From NCBI GenBank assembly GCA_035702855.1, contig DASSZM010000201.1, forward strand, positions 1 to 13,663: DNA of 13,663 nt, written 5' to 3'. Made by a program: the position numbers and the translations under genes. The notes under the pieces were generated by a model that was not told the DNA's origin, did no database searches, and saw nothing but the letters and a program-made list of their open reading frames with translations. Of this stretch, positions 1 through 8,091 are shown in pieces (within the stretch, counting starts at the first letter, position 1; every line of letters starts with the position of its first letter). The stretch comes from JAKAQB01 sp035702855 (lineage in GTDB: Bacteria; Actinomycetota; Acidimicrobiia; Acidimicrobiales; Palsa-688).

Positions 1-2
1 CC

Positions 3-2138
3 CCGGCCCGGGTCGACGAGCTGCACGCCCGGCGGGCCATGGCCGACTCGGTCGGGATCCCCTTCGAGGTCGTCGACGTCGGGCGGATCGCCGAGCTGTG
101 GCCGCTCGCCGACCTGGAAGGAGTGCTGGCGGCCGCCTGGCTACCGACCGACGGGTGGGTCGACCCGGCCCGCCTCGCCCACGCCTACGCCGAGGGGGCG
201 AGGCGCCGGGGGGTGCGGATCCTGCGGCGGGCGCCGGTGCAGGCCCTGACCCGGACCGGCGGTGCCTGGAGGGTCGAGACCCCCGCCGGCACCGTGGTCG
301 CCGACGTCGTCGTCAACGCCGCCGGCCAGTGGGCCCGCCAGGTCGGTCGCCTCGCCGGGGTCGAGCTGCCGGTCACCCCGCTGCGCCACCAGCACCTCAC
401 CACCGTGCCGGTGCCCGCCGTCGCCGGGCTCGGGCGGGAGCTGCCGGTGCTGCGCGACCCGGAGGGCTCCTTCTACGTCCGCCAGGACCAGGGCGGGCTG
501 CTCGTCGGCCCCTTCGAGCCCCGACCGAGGAGCTGGGCGGTCGACGGCATCCCCGAGGGGTTCCACAACCGGCTCCTCGACCCCGACCTCGAGCAGATCC
601 AGGACGTGCTGGCGGCGGTGGCGAAACGGGTCCCGGCGTTCGCCGAGAGCGGGATCCGCACCGTCGTGCACGGCCCGGACGGCTACACCCCCGACGGGCT
701 GTGCCTGATGGGCCCGGTGCCGGACGTTCCGGGCTTCCACGTGCTGGCCGGGTTCAGCATCTTCGGCATCGTGTTCAGTGGTGGGGCGGGGAAATACGCC
801 GCCGAGTGGATCCTCGAGGGCCAACCGGGCGATTCCATGTGGGACGTGGACGTGCGCCGCTTCGGCCCGTACGCCTCGGGCGTCGCCTTCACCGAGGCCC
901 GGGCGAAGGAGAGCTACGAGCGGGAGTACGCCGTGCACTTCCCGCACGAGGAGCTCCCCGCCGGCCGACCGCTCAAGACCGACCCGCTCTACGACCGCCT
1001 GGCCGCCCGCGGCGCCGTGTTCGGGGCCCGCTCGGGCTGGGAGCGGCCGCTGTACTTCACGCCCGACCCGGCCGGCGCCGAGGAGCCCAGCTTCCGCCGG
1101 GCCGCCTGGCACGGGCGCGTCGGCGAGGAGTGCCGCGCCGTGGCCGGCGGCGTCGGCGTCCTCGACCAGACCAGCTTCGGCACCTACGAGGTGAGCGGCC
1201 CCGGCGCCGCCGCCTTCCTCGACGGGCTGTCGGCCAACCGGCTGCCCGCGGCCGACGGGCGCGTGGCGCTCACCCAGCTGTGCAACGAGCGCGGCGGCGT
1301 GGAGTGCGACCTCACCGTGACCCGCCTCGCCCCCGACCGCTTCTACGTCGTGTCGGCGGCGGCCACCGAGACCCACGACCTGGCGTGGATCACCGATCAC
1401 GCCCCGCCGTCGGGGGTGGCGGTCACCAACGTCACCGCCTCGACGGGGGTGCTGACCCTCGCCGGCCCCGCCAGCCGGGAGCTGCTCCAGCGGGTCACCC
1501 GGGCCGACACCTCCGACGCCGGGATCCCGTTCTTCGGGTCGGTCGACACCCACGCCGGCGCCGCCCCGGTGCGGGTCATGCGCCTGTCGTTCGTCGGGGA
1601 GCTCGGCTACGAGCTGCACCATCCCCTCGAGTACCAGCGCCACCTCTACGACCGGCTGTGCGATGCCGGCGCCGACCTCGGGCTGGTCGACTTCGGCTAC
1701 CGGGCCCTCGAGTCGATGCGCCTGGAGAAGTGCTACCGGCTGTGGGGCGCCGACCTGACCTCCGACTTCACCCCCCTCGAGGCGGGCCTCGGCCGCTTCG
1801 TGCAGCTGGAGGGCCGCCGCTTCGTCGGGCGCGACGCCCTGGCCGCCCAGGCAGCCGCCGGCGTCACCCGGCGGCTGTGCTGCCTGGAGGTGGACGCCGA
1901 CGACGCCGACGCCCACGGCTGGGAGCCGGTCACCCACGCCGGGGAGGTCGTCGGGCACGTGACCTCCGGCGGCTACGGGCACCGCGTCGGCCGGTCCCTC
2001 GCCCTCGCCTACCTCCCCGCCGGGCTGGCCGAGCCCGGCACGGCTGTCGAGGTGGAGACCGTCGGCTCCTGCCGGCCCGCCGCCGTCGTCGCCCAACCGG
2101 TCTACGACCCCACCAACCGCCGGATGCGGGCCGGCTAG
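3..2138 (+). CDS. FAD-dependent dimethylglycine/sarcosine dehydrogenase-type protein with C-terminal GcvT domain (5' partial)
   Basis: The reading frame is already open at the left edge (P-A-R-V-D-E-L-H-A-R-R-A before the first ATG at 39) and that stretch looks like DAO-fold protein, so the true start and the N-terminal FAD-binding Rossmann motif lie outside the window. About 711 residues are visible; family members have roughly 800-850. In order: the rest of the DAO oxidoreductase domain (to about residue 275, ending in the conserved G-x-x-x-S-G-G-A-G-K stretch and E-W-I-L-E-G), a FAO_M-type linker (Y-E-R-E-Y ... G-W-E-R-P-L-Y-F), a folate-binding aminomethyltransferase (GcvT) domain containing G-E-L-G-Y-E-L, and a GcvT C-terminal barrel. 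Known relatives oxidatively demethylate dimethylglycine or sarcosine and pass the one-carbon unit to tetrahydrofolate. Substrate cannot be assigned here, because the flavin-attachment region is missing. The stop lies 34 bp before the TetR ATG. Confidence 0.88.
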   Translation, partial: PARVDELHARRAMADSVGIPFEVVDVGRIAELWPLADLEGVLAAAWLPTDGWVDPARLAHAYAEGARRRGVRILRRAPVQALTRTGGAWRVETPAGTVVADVVVNAAGQWARQVGRLAGVELPVTPLRHQHLTTVPVPAVAGLGRELPVLRDPEGSFYVRQDQGGLLVGPFEPRPRSWAVDGIPEGFHNRLLDPDLEQIQDVLAAVAKRVPAFAESGIRTVVHGPDGYTPDGLCLMGPVPDVPGFHVLAGFSIFGIVFSGGAGKYAAEWILEGQPGDSMWDVDVRRFGPYASGVAFTEARAKESYEREYAVHFPHEELPAGRPLKTDPLYDRLAARGAVFGARSGWERPLYFTPDPAGAEEPSFRRAAWHGRVGEECRAVAGGVGVLDQTSFGTYEVSGPGAAAFLDGLSANRLPAADGRVALTQLCNERGGVECDLTVTRLAPDRFYVVSAAATETHDLAWITDHAPPSGVAVTNVTASTGVLTLAGPASRELLQRVTRADTSDAGIPFFGSVDTHAGAAPVRVMRLSFVGELGYELHHPLEYQRHLYDRLCDAGADLGLVDFGYRALESMRLEKCYRLWGADLTSDFTPLEAGLGRFVQLEGRRFVGRDALAAQAAAGVTRRLCCLEVDADDADAHGWEPVTHAGEVVGHVTSGGYGHRVGRSLALAYLPAGLAEPGTAVEVETVGSCRPAAVVAQPVYDPTNRRMRAG

Positions 2139-2156
2139 GCCGCGCCGCACATTGCC

Positions 2157-2186
2157 TGCACCTCGTGCAAGTATGCACGGCGTGCA
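2157..2186. promoter_or_regulatory. Candidate TetR operator: two tandem palindromes
   Basis: Two perfect 13-bp palindromes with the same half-sites, TGCAC-N3-GTGCA, lie at 2157-2169 (spacer CTC) and 2174-2186 (spacer GGC). Their centres are 17 bp apart. They cover the junction between the dehydrogenase stop and the TetR start and overlap the possible TTG, ATG and GTG starts. TetR-family dimers commonly bind such sites and autoregulate. Binding by the adjacent regulator is inferred from position. Confidence 0.65.
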
Positions 2187-2808
2187 AGGGGATCCCGTCG
2201 GCCTGCGTGAGCGGAAGAGGACCACCACCGCCGCCGCCCTGCGGGGCGCTGCCGTCCGCCTCACCGCCGAGCGGGGCCTGGCGGGCGTCACCGTCGAGGA
2301 CATCGCGGCGACCGCCGGCGTGTCGACACGGACGTTCTTCAACTACTTCGCCTGCAAGGAGGACGCCCTCGTGCTCCCCGGCGCCGGGCTCGGCGACCGG
2401 GTCGCCGAAGCCCTCGCCGCGCGCCCACCCGGCGAGCCGATCGTCCGGGCCGTGCAGCGGAGCCTGCTCGGGCTGCTCGACCGGTTCGACCCCCCGCCCG
2501 AGCGACGCGAGGACTGGGCCCTGCGCGCCCGGCTCATCGAGTCCCACCCGGACTCCCTGCTGCCCCGCCAGCTCGCCGCCTACGCACGTTTCGAAGCGAG
2601 CCTGGCGACCGCCATCGCGGAGCGCACCGGTACGGACGTCGACGCCGACGTGGTGCCCGGGCTGCTCGCCGCCGTCGTGGCCGCGGCGGCCCGCTCGGCG
2701 ATGGTCCGCTGGTGCCACACCCCCGACAGCTCGCTGGCCGCGCTGCTGGAGGAGTCCCTCGACGCCGTCGCGTCGGGGTTCTCCGAACCGATCCCCCCGA
2801 AGCCGTAG
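2173..2808 (+). CDS. TetR family transcriptional regulator
   Basis: About 211 residues, the usual TetR size. The N-terminus has the typical G-L-R-E-R-K-R-T lead-in, followed by a helix-turn-helix at about residues 41-60 (T-V-E-D-I-A-A-T-A-G-V-S-T-R-T-F-F-N-Y-F), then K-E-D-A-L and a helical ligand-binding domain without obvious family signatures. The start is uncertain: a TTG at 2152, this ATG and a GTG at 2182 are all in frame, none has a good Shine-Dalgarno sequence, and all lie in or beside the palindromes at 2157-2186, so leaderless initiation at ATG 2173 or GTG 2182 is plausible. The MmpL gene begins 18 bp after the stop, so the two are probably co-transcribed, and the regulator likely represses itself and the exporter until a lipophilic ligand binds. 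The function is inferred from the common TetR-MmpL arrangement. Confidence 0.9.
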   Translation: MHGVQGDPVGLRERKRTTTAAALRGAAVRLTAERGLAGVTVEDIAATAGVSTRTFFNYFACKEDALVLPGAGLGDRVAEALAARPPGEPIVRAVQRSLLGLLDRFDPPPERREDWALRARLIESHPDSLLPRQLAAYARFEASLATAIAERTGTDVDADVVPGLLAAVVAAAARSAMVRWCHTPDSSLAALLEESLDAVASGFSEPIPPKP

Positions 2809-2826
2809 AGGAGCACCCACACCGTC

Positions 2827-5175
2827 ATGGACAGGTTCTTCGGGTCGCTGGCCCGCGTCGTGGTCCGCCTCCGGATCCCCATCATCCTGGTCTGGATCGC
2901 GGTCGCCGTCGTCGGCACGATGACCTTGCCGTCCATGACCAGCGAGATCAACAACAACAACAGCCAGTTCCTCCCAACCAGCGCCCCGAGCTCCCGGGCG
3001 GCGGCCCTGGCCGCCCCGATCCTCGGCAACGCCACGGCGACCAGCCAGGTGATCGTGGTGGCGTCCACCACCGGCGGCCCGCTGAACGCCGCCGACCAGT
3101 CGGCCATCGCCCGACGGGTCACCGCTCTGCGCCGCGTCGCGTCCGTGGAGCGGGCCGAGGAGACCAAGGTCTCACCCTCCGGCTCCGCCGCCCAGATCGC
3201 GGTCACCGCCTCGGTGGCAGCCTCGGACATCAAAGCGCAGAAGACCCTCGTCGCCGGCATCGACTCCGCCCTCGCACGGGCCGGAACCGCACCCGGCGTG
3301 GCCTTTCACCTCGCCGGCGCGGTGGCCACCAACGTGGCGAGCCAGAACAGCTCGTCGAAGACCGGGCACCGGGTGCAGAGCCTGTCGTTGCTGCTGATCA
3401 TCGTCCTGCTCCTGCTGATCTTCCGGGCGCCGCTCGCCGCCGTCGTCACGCTCCTGCCCCCGGCGTTCGCCCTGGTCATCTCCATCCGCTTCATCGGCGC
3501 CCTCGGCGCCAACGGCCTGAAGATCTCGGAGATCACCGACATCCTCCTCATCGTCCTGCTCCTCGGGGCGGGCACCGACTACGGGTTGTTCCTGGTGTTC
3601 CGGGTGCGCGAGGCCATGGCAACGGGGATGGACGCGAAGGAGGCGGTCACCCACGCGCTGGTCCGCGTCGGCGAGTCGATCACCGCCTCCGCCGGCACGG
3701 TCATCGTCGCCCTGCTCACCCTCCTGCTGGCGAGCTTCGGCATCTACCACGACCTGGGCATACCCCTCGCCGTCGGTGTCGGCGTGATGCTCCTCGCCGG
3801 CCTGACGCTCCTCCCCGCCCTCCTCGCCACCTTCGGGCAAGCCGCCTTCTGGCCCCGCCGGCCGCACCGCAGGGACCCCGACCGCATCGGGGTCTGGGGC
3901 GCCATCGCCGCCAGGATCGTCCGGCGGCCCGCGGTCACCCTCGGCATCGGCGTCCTGGCCTTCGCCGCCGTCGCCTCCGCCGCCCTCGGCTACCACTCCG
4001 GCGGCTTCGGGGGCGCCACCTCGGCGCCGACCGGATCGGGCGCAGCCACCGGCAACGCCATCGTCGCCGCGCAGTTCCCCCGCTCGAGCGCCAACCCCGC
4101 CAACCTGGTGCTCTCCTATCCCCGCCCGGTGTGGACCGACCCCGAGGTGCTCGTCCGAGCCGGCAACTCGCTCGACGGCTCCCACCGGTTCACCCAGCTG
4201 TCGGGGCCGCTCGACCCCAACGGCACCGTTCTGTCCCCGGCGCAGCTCACGGCCCTGCACTCGCGGCTCGGACCCCCCGGACGGCTGCCGGCGGTCGAAC
4301 CCGCCTCCGCCGGCGTCCCCGCCGCCCAGTACAACGCCTACCGGGCCACGGCGGTCTTCGTCAGCCCGAACGGGCGCGTGGTCCAGTTCGAGGCGACGCT
4401 GCGGGCAGGTGCCCAGACGACGACCGCCGCCCTCGACGCCACCCCCGCCATCCGGCACACCCTCGCCACCGCTGCCGCCGCCTCCGGTGCGACCGCCAGC
4501 GGGGTGGCCGGGCAGGCGGCGGCCCTCTACGACGTCAGCGCCACCTCCAGCCACGACCTGGTCACGATCGTCCCGATCGCGATCGTCGCCATCGCCCTGC
4601 TCCTCGCCCTGGTGCTGCGGAGCCTCGTCGCGCCGTTGTACCTGATCGTCAGCGTCGCCCTCTCCTACCTGGCGGCGCTGGGGCTGTCGACGCTCGCGTT
4701 CATCGACATCGGCGGCGACGGAGGACTCACGTTCATCCTGCCCTTCCTGCTGTTCATCTTCCTGCTGGCGCTCGGCGAGGACTACAACATCCTCGTCATG
4801 ACCCGCATCCGGGAGGAGTCCCGGCACCGACCGCTGCGTGAGGCAGTGGTCGAGGCGGTCGGCCGCACCGGCCCCACCATCACCTCCGCAGGCGTGATCC
4901 TCGCCGGCAGCTTCGCCGTCATCGGCGTCGCCGGCGGCGGGGGCTCGGGCGGCACCCAGATCCAGGCGATCGGCTTCGGGCTCGCCATCGGCATCCTGAT
5001 GGACACCTTCGTGGTCCGCACGGTGCTGGTCCCCTCGGCGGTCGCCCTGCTCGGCCGCTACAACTGGTGGCCGGCCGGGATGAGCCGCCGACCTGCCCAC
5101 GCCCCCCGGGAGGGGCTGCGCCCGGGCGGCGGGCACGACGCCGTCCTCGAGGAGGCGCCGGATCTCCGGGCCTGA
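2827..5175 (+). CDS. MMPL/RND family transporter (MmpL-like exporter)
   Basis: A 782-residue integral membrane protein with two-fold RND architecture. TM1 lies at about 17-35, followed by an extracytoplasmic loop (36-183), a five-helix block (about 184-340), TM7 (about 368-388), a second loop (389-575) and a second five-helix block (about 577-745). Each half carries the MmpL proton-relay Asp-Tyr pair: G-A-G-T-D-Y-G (D251-Y252) and L-G-E-D-Y-N (D652-Y653), equivalent to the D-Y pairs of mycobacterial MmpL3. Known relatives export lipids, siderophores or drugs using the proton-motive force across the cytoplasmic membrane. The short C-terminal tail (about 35 residues, Pro/Gly/Arg-rich) lacks the long cytoplasmic domain of MmpL3, so it resembles the small-molecule or drug-exporting group more. 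A GAGGAG at 2808-2813 precedes the ATG at somewhat long spacing. It follows the TetR gene directly and converges on the solute-binding protein gene. Confidence 0.93.
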   Translation: MDRFFGSLARVVVRLRIPIILVWIAVAVVGTMTLPSMTSEINNNNSQFLPTSAPSSRAAALAAPILGNATATSQVIVVASTTGGPLNAADQSAIARRVTALRRVASVERAEETKVSPSGSAAQIAVTASVAASDIKAQKTLVAGIDSALARAGTAPGVAFHLAGAVATNVASQNSSSKTGHRVQSLSLLLIIVLLLLIFRAPLAAVVTLLPPAFALVISIRFIGALGANGLKISEITDILLIVLLLGAGTDYGLFLVFRVREAMATGMDAKEAVTHALVRVGESITASAGTVIVALLTLLLASFGIYHDLGIPLAVGVGVMLLAGLTLLPALLATFGQAAFWPRRPHRRDPDRIGVWGAIAARIVRRPAVTLGIGVLAFAAVASAALGYHSGGFGGATSAPTGSGAATGNAIVAAQFPRSSANPANLVLSYPRPVWTDPEVLVRAGNSLDGSHRFTQLSGPLDPNGTVLSPAQLTALHSRLGPPGRLPAVEPASAGVPAAQYNAYRATAVFVSPNGRVVQFEATLRAGAQTTTAALDATPAIRHTLATAAAASGATASGVAGQAAALYDVSATSSHDLVTIVPIAIVAIALLLALVLRSLVAPLYLIVSVALSYLAALGLSTLAFIDIGGDGGLTFILPFLLFIFLLALGEDYNILVMTRIREESRHRPLREAVVEAVGRTGPTITSAGVILAGSFAVIGVAGGGGSGGTQIQAIGFGLAIGILMDTFVVRTVLVPSAVALLGRYNWWPAGMSRRPAHAPREGLRPGGGHDAVLEEAPDLRA

Positions 5176-5197
5176 ATCCCGAGGGCGGAGCGACGCG

Positions 5198-5215
5198 CCC
5201 GGCCGCCCGGCCGGG
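5198..5215. terminator. Candidate bidirectional terminator hairpin
   Basis: A perfect 7-bp GC-only stem (CCCGGCC / GGCCGGG) with a 4-nt loop fills most of the gap between the convergent MmpL and solute-binding protein genes, ending one base before the latter's stop codon. There is no T-tract on either side, so it would be a non-canonical (L-shaped) terminator of the kind found in high-GC actinobacteria. In DNA this GC-rich, short stems also occur by chance. Confidence 0.4.
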
Positions 5216-6943
5216 TCATGACTTGCTCATGTTGTAGTAGAAGATCCCGAGCGGCGTCGGGTAGACGCCGCTCACGTTCTTCGCCTGGGCGGTGAGGCCG
5301 TCGAAGAAGTAGGCCCAGATGACCGGGGTCTCGTCCAGGAGGAGCTGCTCGATCTGGCCGGCGAGCTTGCGCTGGGAGGAGAGGTCGACAGCGGCGACGT
5401 ACTGCTTGGAGAGCTTGTCGTAGGTCGGGTCGTTGAAGTGGGCGGCGTTCCACGCCCCCTGCCCGGTGGCGTTGTCGATGCTCTGCAGGGGCGCCTCGAG
5501 GTACACGTTGGGGACGCCCCGGGCCCCGTAGTCGACGATACTCATGGTGCCGTCCAGCCACGGCGACTTCCCGAAGACCCCCGCGCCGTAGTACTGGCTC
5601 TGGCTGGTGATCGACAGCGTGATGTCGATGCCGATCTGGGCGGCCGACTGCTTGACGATCTCGGCATACGCCGGGATCTCCGCGAACTGCTCGGTGGCGA
5701 GGGTCACGCTGAAGCCCCGGGGCACCCCGGCCTGGGACATGAGCCGCTTCGCCTTGGCGATGTCCTGGGTGCGCTGCGGGACGCTCGTGTCGGTCATCGG
5801 GAAGACGGGCGCGAACGGGTTGTCGTTGCCCACCTGGGCGTAGCCCTTGAAGAGGGCCTGGACGATGTCCGGGCGGTTGAGGGTGAGCGCCATAGCCTGG
5901 CGGACCAGCTTGTTGGTGAACGGACCGGTGTCGCAGCGCATCGACAGCTGGCGTTGGAGCGACGACTTGAGGGCCAGCACGTTGTAGTTCCCCGAGAGCA
6001 GCTGCGGGCTGCCCGAGACGGTGAAGAGGTCGTCGACGTCGATGCTGCCCGCCGCGAGCGCCGAGGTCATCGAGCCCTCGCTGGCGAAGTAGGTCAGCTG
6101 CAGCTCGGCCGGCAGGGCGGGTGTGCCCCAGTAGTGGGGGTTGCGCACGAAGGTGCCGCCGACGTTCTCCGTGTAGGACTTCATCATGAACTTGCCGGTG
6201 CCCGGGAACTCCTTCTGGAAGTTGGCGAAGTCGTAGTGGTTGGGCACGATGCAGACGTTGTAGTTGGTCTGCGACACGGCGTCGGTGAACGACCCGTCGG
6301 CGGCCTCGAGGTGGAAGCGGACCGTGGTGTCGTTGAGCTTCTCGACCCCGTCGGGGGCGAGGGTGCCACCGAAGACCGAGGCGGCGTTGACCCCCAGCTT
6401 CGGGTTGGCCTGCTGCTTCATGGTGTAGACGACGTCGTCGACGGTGAGCGGCGTCCCGTCGTTGAACTTGACGCCCTGGCGGATGGTGAAGTCCCAGACC
6501 GTCGCGTCGGCGTTGGGGCTCCACTTGGTGGCGAGCATCGGGCGGTGGACCAATTGCTCGTCGCAGAAGGTCAGCCACTCGCCGACGATGTCGAGGGTCT
6601 CGAGACCGCCCTGGGAGTTCACGAGCAGCGGGTTGATCGCCCCCGACGGCGTCGCCTGGCCGACGCGGATCGTGGCGCCGGCCTTGCCCTTGGGGGCGCC
6701 CGTCGAGGCCGCCGCCGGCGTCGTGGTCGCCGACGACGAGCCGCCGCTGGTGGCGCTGCCGCTGCCGGACCCGCAGGCCTCGAGGATGGCGGCGGCCAGG
6801 GGGAGCCCGAGCCCCACCTTGGTCGCCCGGCTGAGGAACTGCCGGCGGGAGAGGTTGCCGGCGACGAACTCGTCGATCACGTGCTCCTGCAGCGGTGCGT
6901 GTCCCCGGCGCAGCGGTGTGAGCCGCTCGTGGTTGATGTCCAT
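5216..6943 (-). CDS. ABC transporter substrate-binding lipoprotein (SBP_bac_5, peptide/opine type)
   Basis: 575 residues. The N-terminus has a twin-arginine motif S-R-R-Q-F-L-S (32-38), a hydrophobic stretch, and lipobox L-E-A-C with Cys57, so the protein is probably exported folded by Tat and anchored as a lipoprotein. A Gly/Ser/Ala/Thr-rich linker (58-90) leads to the family 5 solute-binding domain, with the signature W-D-F-T-I-R-Q-G-V-K-F-N-D-G-T-P-L-T-V-D-D-V at about 140-161. Family members bind oligopeptides, opines, nickel or other small molecules for ABC importers; the ligand is not readable here. AGGGGGA lies 6 nt upstream of the ATG. No permease or ATPase gene is next to it, which is unusual. 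It lies 64 bp downstream of the dehydrogenase gene on the same strand and is probably co-transcribed with it. Confidence 0.92.
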   Translation of the reverse strand: MDINHERLTPLRRGHAPLQEHVIDEFVAGNLSRRQFLSRATKVGLGLPLAAAILEACGSGSGSATSGGSSSATTTPAAASTGAPKGKAGATIRVGQATPSGAINPLLVNSQGGLETLDIVGEWLTFCDEQLVHRPMLATKWSPNADATVWDFTIRQGVKFNDGTPLTVDDVVYTMKQQANPKLGVNAASVFGGTLAPDGVEKLNDTTVRFHLEAADGSFTDAVSQTNYNVCIVPNHYDFANFQKEFPGTGKFMMKSYTENVGGTFVRNPHYWGTPALPAELQLTYFASEGSMTSALAAGSIDVDDLFTVSGSPQLLSGNYNVLALKSSLQRQLSMRCDTGPFTNKLVRQAMALTLNRPDIVQALFKGYAQVGNDNPFAPVFPMTDTSVPQRTQDIAKAKRLMSQAGVPRGFSVTLATEQFAEIPAYAEIVKQSAAQIGIDITLSITSQSQYYGAGVFGKSPWLDGTMSIVDYGARGVPNVYLEAPLQSIDNATGQGAWNAAHFNDPTYDKLSKQYVAAVDLSSQRKLAGQIEQLLLDETPVIWAYFFDGLTAQAKNVSGVYPTPLGIFYYNMSKS

Positions 6944-6970
6944 GGAAGTCCCCCTGTGCTGGTGGTCGAA

Positions 6971-7000
6971 TGGGTCCTGCTCGGTCCTGGTCGGTCCTGC
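6971..7000. repeat. Three tandem 10-bp repeats upstream of the solute-binding protein gene
   Basis: Three consecutive 10-bp units sharing the core GGTCCTGS (tgggtcctgc, tcggtcctgg, tcggtcctgc) sit in the 64-bp gap between the dehydrogenase stop and the solute-binding protein start. The period is one helical turn. The role is unknown: possibly regulator or RNA-processing sites, or simple slippage products. Confidence 0.7.
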
Positions 7001-7007
7001 GGATGCG

Positions 7008-7979
7008 CTACGGCGCTGCGTCCTCGTCGAGGAGCGATCTCGGGAAGCCCGCCGCTCGGAGGCTGAGGCCGGTCTCGTCCTCCAACAGCTGGACGACCCG
7101 GGGCGACCAGGCGCTGCCGCCGTAGCGCTGACGCGCCTGCTCGAACTGCCGCCGCACCACCTCAGCCAGCTCGGTGGGCACGCCGACAGAGCTGGCGAGC
7201 CCCTGGGCGAGGCCGAGGTCCTTGCAGGCGAGGTCGATGGTGAAGCCGATGTCGTAGCTGCCCGAGAGGATCAGCTGGCTCTCGGTCTCGTGCACGAAGC
7301 TGTTGCCCGAGCTGGCCCGGATGGCCTCGAAGGCGTCCTTCAGGTCGATGCCGGCCCGCGCCGCCAGCATGAGGCCCTCCCCCGCCGCCACGAGGTGGAT
7401 GAAGGCGAGCATGTTGGTGACGACCTTCATCCTCGACGCCTGGCCCAGCGGGCCGAGGTAGATGACCTTCGAGCCCACCTGCCCGAGGAGATCCCGGTGG
7501 GCGGCGTAGGTCGCCGGGTCGCCGCCGACGAGCACGGTGAGCTCCCCGGCGGCGGCCTTGTGCACGCCGCCGGTCACCGGTGCCTCGAGGGTGCCGACGT
7601 CGCGGGCGGCGGCCAGCTCGCTCATCCGGTGCAGGACGTCGACGTCGTTGGTCGTGACGTCGATCCAGCAGCCCCCGGGCCGCAGGGTGGTGAGGATCCC
7701 GTTCGCGCCGCCGACGACCTCCGCCACCGTGTCCGGTCGCGGGAGGCAGGTCATCACCGTGTCCACCCCGGCAGCGAGCTCGGCGGGGCCGTCCGCCCAC
7801 CGGGCCCCGGCGGCGATCGACGCCTCGGCGGCCCGGGGGTCGCGGTCGTGGACCGTGACCTCGTTGCCGGCGGCCAGCAGCCGGCCGACGATCTGGGCAC
7901 CGAGGTTGCCCGTCCCGATGAACCCGATCCGCCGGCCGCCCGCCGGCTCCTGCCGGCCGTGCCCCTCATGACCTTCCAC
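7008..7979 (-). CDS. NAD(P)-dependent beta-hydroxyacid dehydrogenase (3-hydroxyisobutyrate dehydrogenase family)
   Basis: 323 residues from GTG 7979, chosen because AGAAGGAG ends 8 nt upstream and the dinucleotide-binding fold begins soon after; the frame stays open further upstream but that part is not protein-like. The Rossmann motif G22-x-G24-x-x-G27 (G-F-I-G-T-G-N-L-G) is followed by a beta strand ending V-H-D-R-D-P. The substrate motif E-A-P-V-T-G-G (132-138), catalytic Lys185 in S-R-M-K-V-V-T-N-M-L, and the C-terminal K-D-L (253-255) are all present. Family members oxidise 3-hydroxyisobutyrate, tartronate semialdehyde-type or related beta-hydroxyacids, and imine reductases share the fold; the Lys argues for a true hydroxyacid dehydrogenase. 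The C-terminal extension past about 290 is slightly longer than usual. It is divergent from the IclR gene, and first gene of a probable two-gene unit with the solute-binding protein, suggesting catabolism of an imported compound. Confidence 0.9.
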   Translation of the reverse strand: MEGHEGHGRQEPAGGRRIGFIGTGNLGAQIVGRLLAAGNEVTVHDRDPRAAEASIAAGARWADGPAELAAGVDTVMTCLPRPDTVAEVVGGANGILTTLRPGGCWIDVTTNDVDVLHRMSELAAARDVGTLEAPVTGGVHKAAAGELTVLVGGDPATYAAHRDLLGQVGSKVIYLGPLGQASRMKVVTNMLAFIHLVAAGEGLMLAARAGIDLKDAFEAIRASSGNSFVHETESQLILSGSYDIGFTIDLACKDLGLAQGLASSVGVPTELAEVVRRQFEQARQRYGGSAWSPRVVQLLEDETGLSLRAAGFPRSLLDEDAAP

Positions 7980-7998
7980 GATGTGTGCTCCTTCTTGC

Positions 7999-8028
7999 GT
8001 GTGACCCGGACACCGCGCGCGTGTGCGG
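7999..8028. promoter_or_regulatory. Candidate IclR operator in divergent intergenic region
   Basis: An imperfect inverted repeat, CCGGACAC (8006-8013) and GTGTGCGG (8021-8028), matches at 7 of 8 positions with a 7-bp spacer. A further GTGT at 7999-8002 gives three elements (GTGT, ACAC, GTGT) exactly 11 bp apart, on one face of the helix. The site lies about 20-50 bp upstream of the dehydrogenase GTG, where its promoter should be. IclR proteins usually bind divergent intergenic regions; binding here is inferred. Confidence 0.42.
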
Positions 8029-8085
8029 CCCCGACGACGGTTGCGCGTGGGGCCGGCGGCGCCGTGCCCGGGTCGGCTCCGTCGG

Positions 8086-8091
8086 TAGGCT
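8086..8091 (+). promoter_or_regulatory. -10 box (TAGGCT) for a leaderless IclR transcript
   Basis: TAGGCT fits the actinobacterial TANNNT -10 consensus. It ends 9 nt before ATG 8101, so transcription would begin at or just before the start codon. No Shine-Dalgarno sequence is present, consistent with a leaderless mRNA. No clear -35 hexamer is visible. Confidence 0.5.

Noticed and set aside
98..2923. A 941-codon open frame on the plus strand overlapping the first dehydrogenase, TetR and MmpL genes
   Set aside because: The translation is Arg/Pro/Gly-rich with no domains; it is a GC-driven out-of-frame shadow of clearly recognisable genes.
2712..4841. A 709-codon plus-strand frame across the MmpL gene
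   Set aside because: Low-complexity Arg/Pro/His composition; the overlapping frame encodes a complete MmpL with both Asp-Tyr motifs.
5438..7066. A 542-codon plus-strand frame opposite the solute-binding protein
   Set aside because: Composition is Gly/Arg/Val/Asp-rich with no motifs; the minus strand has a full signal peptide, lipobox and SBP_bac_5 signature.
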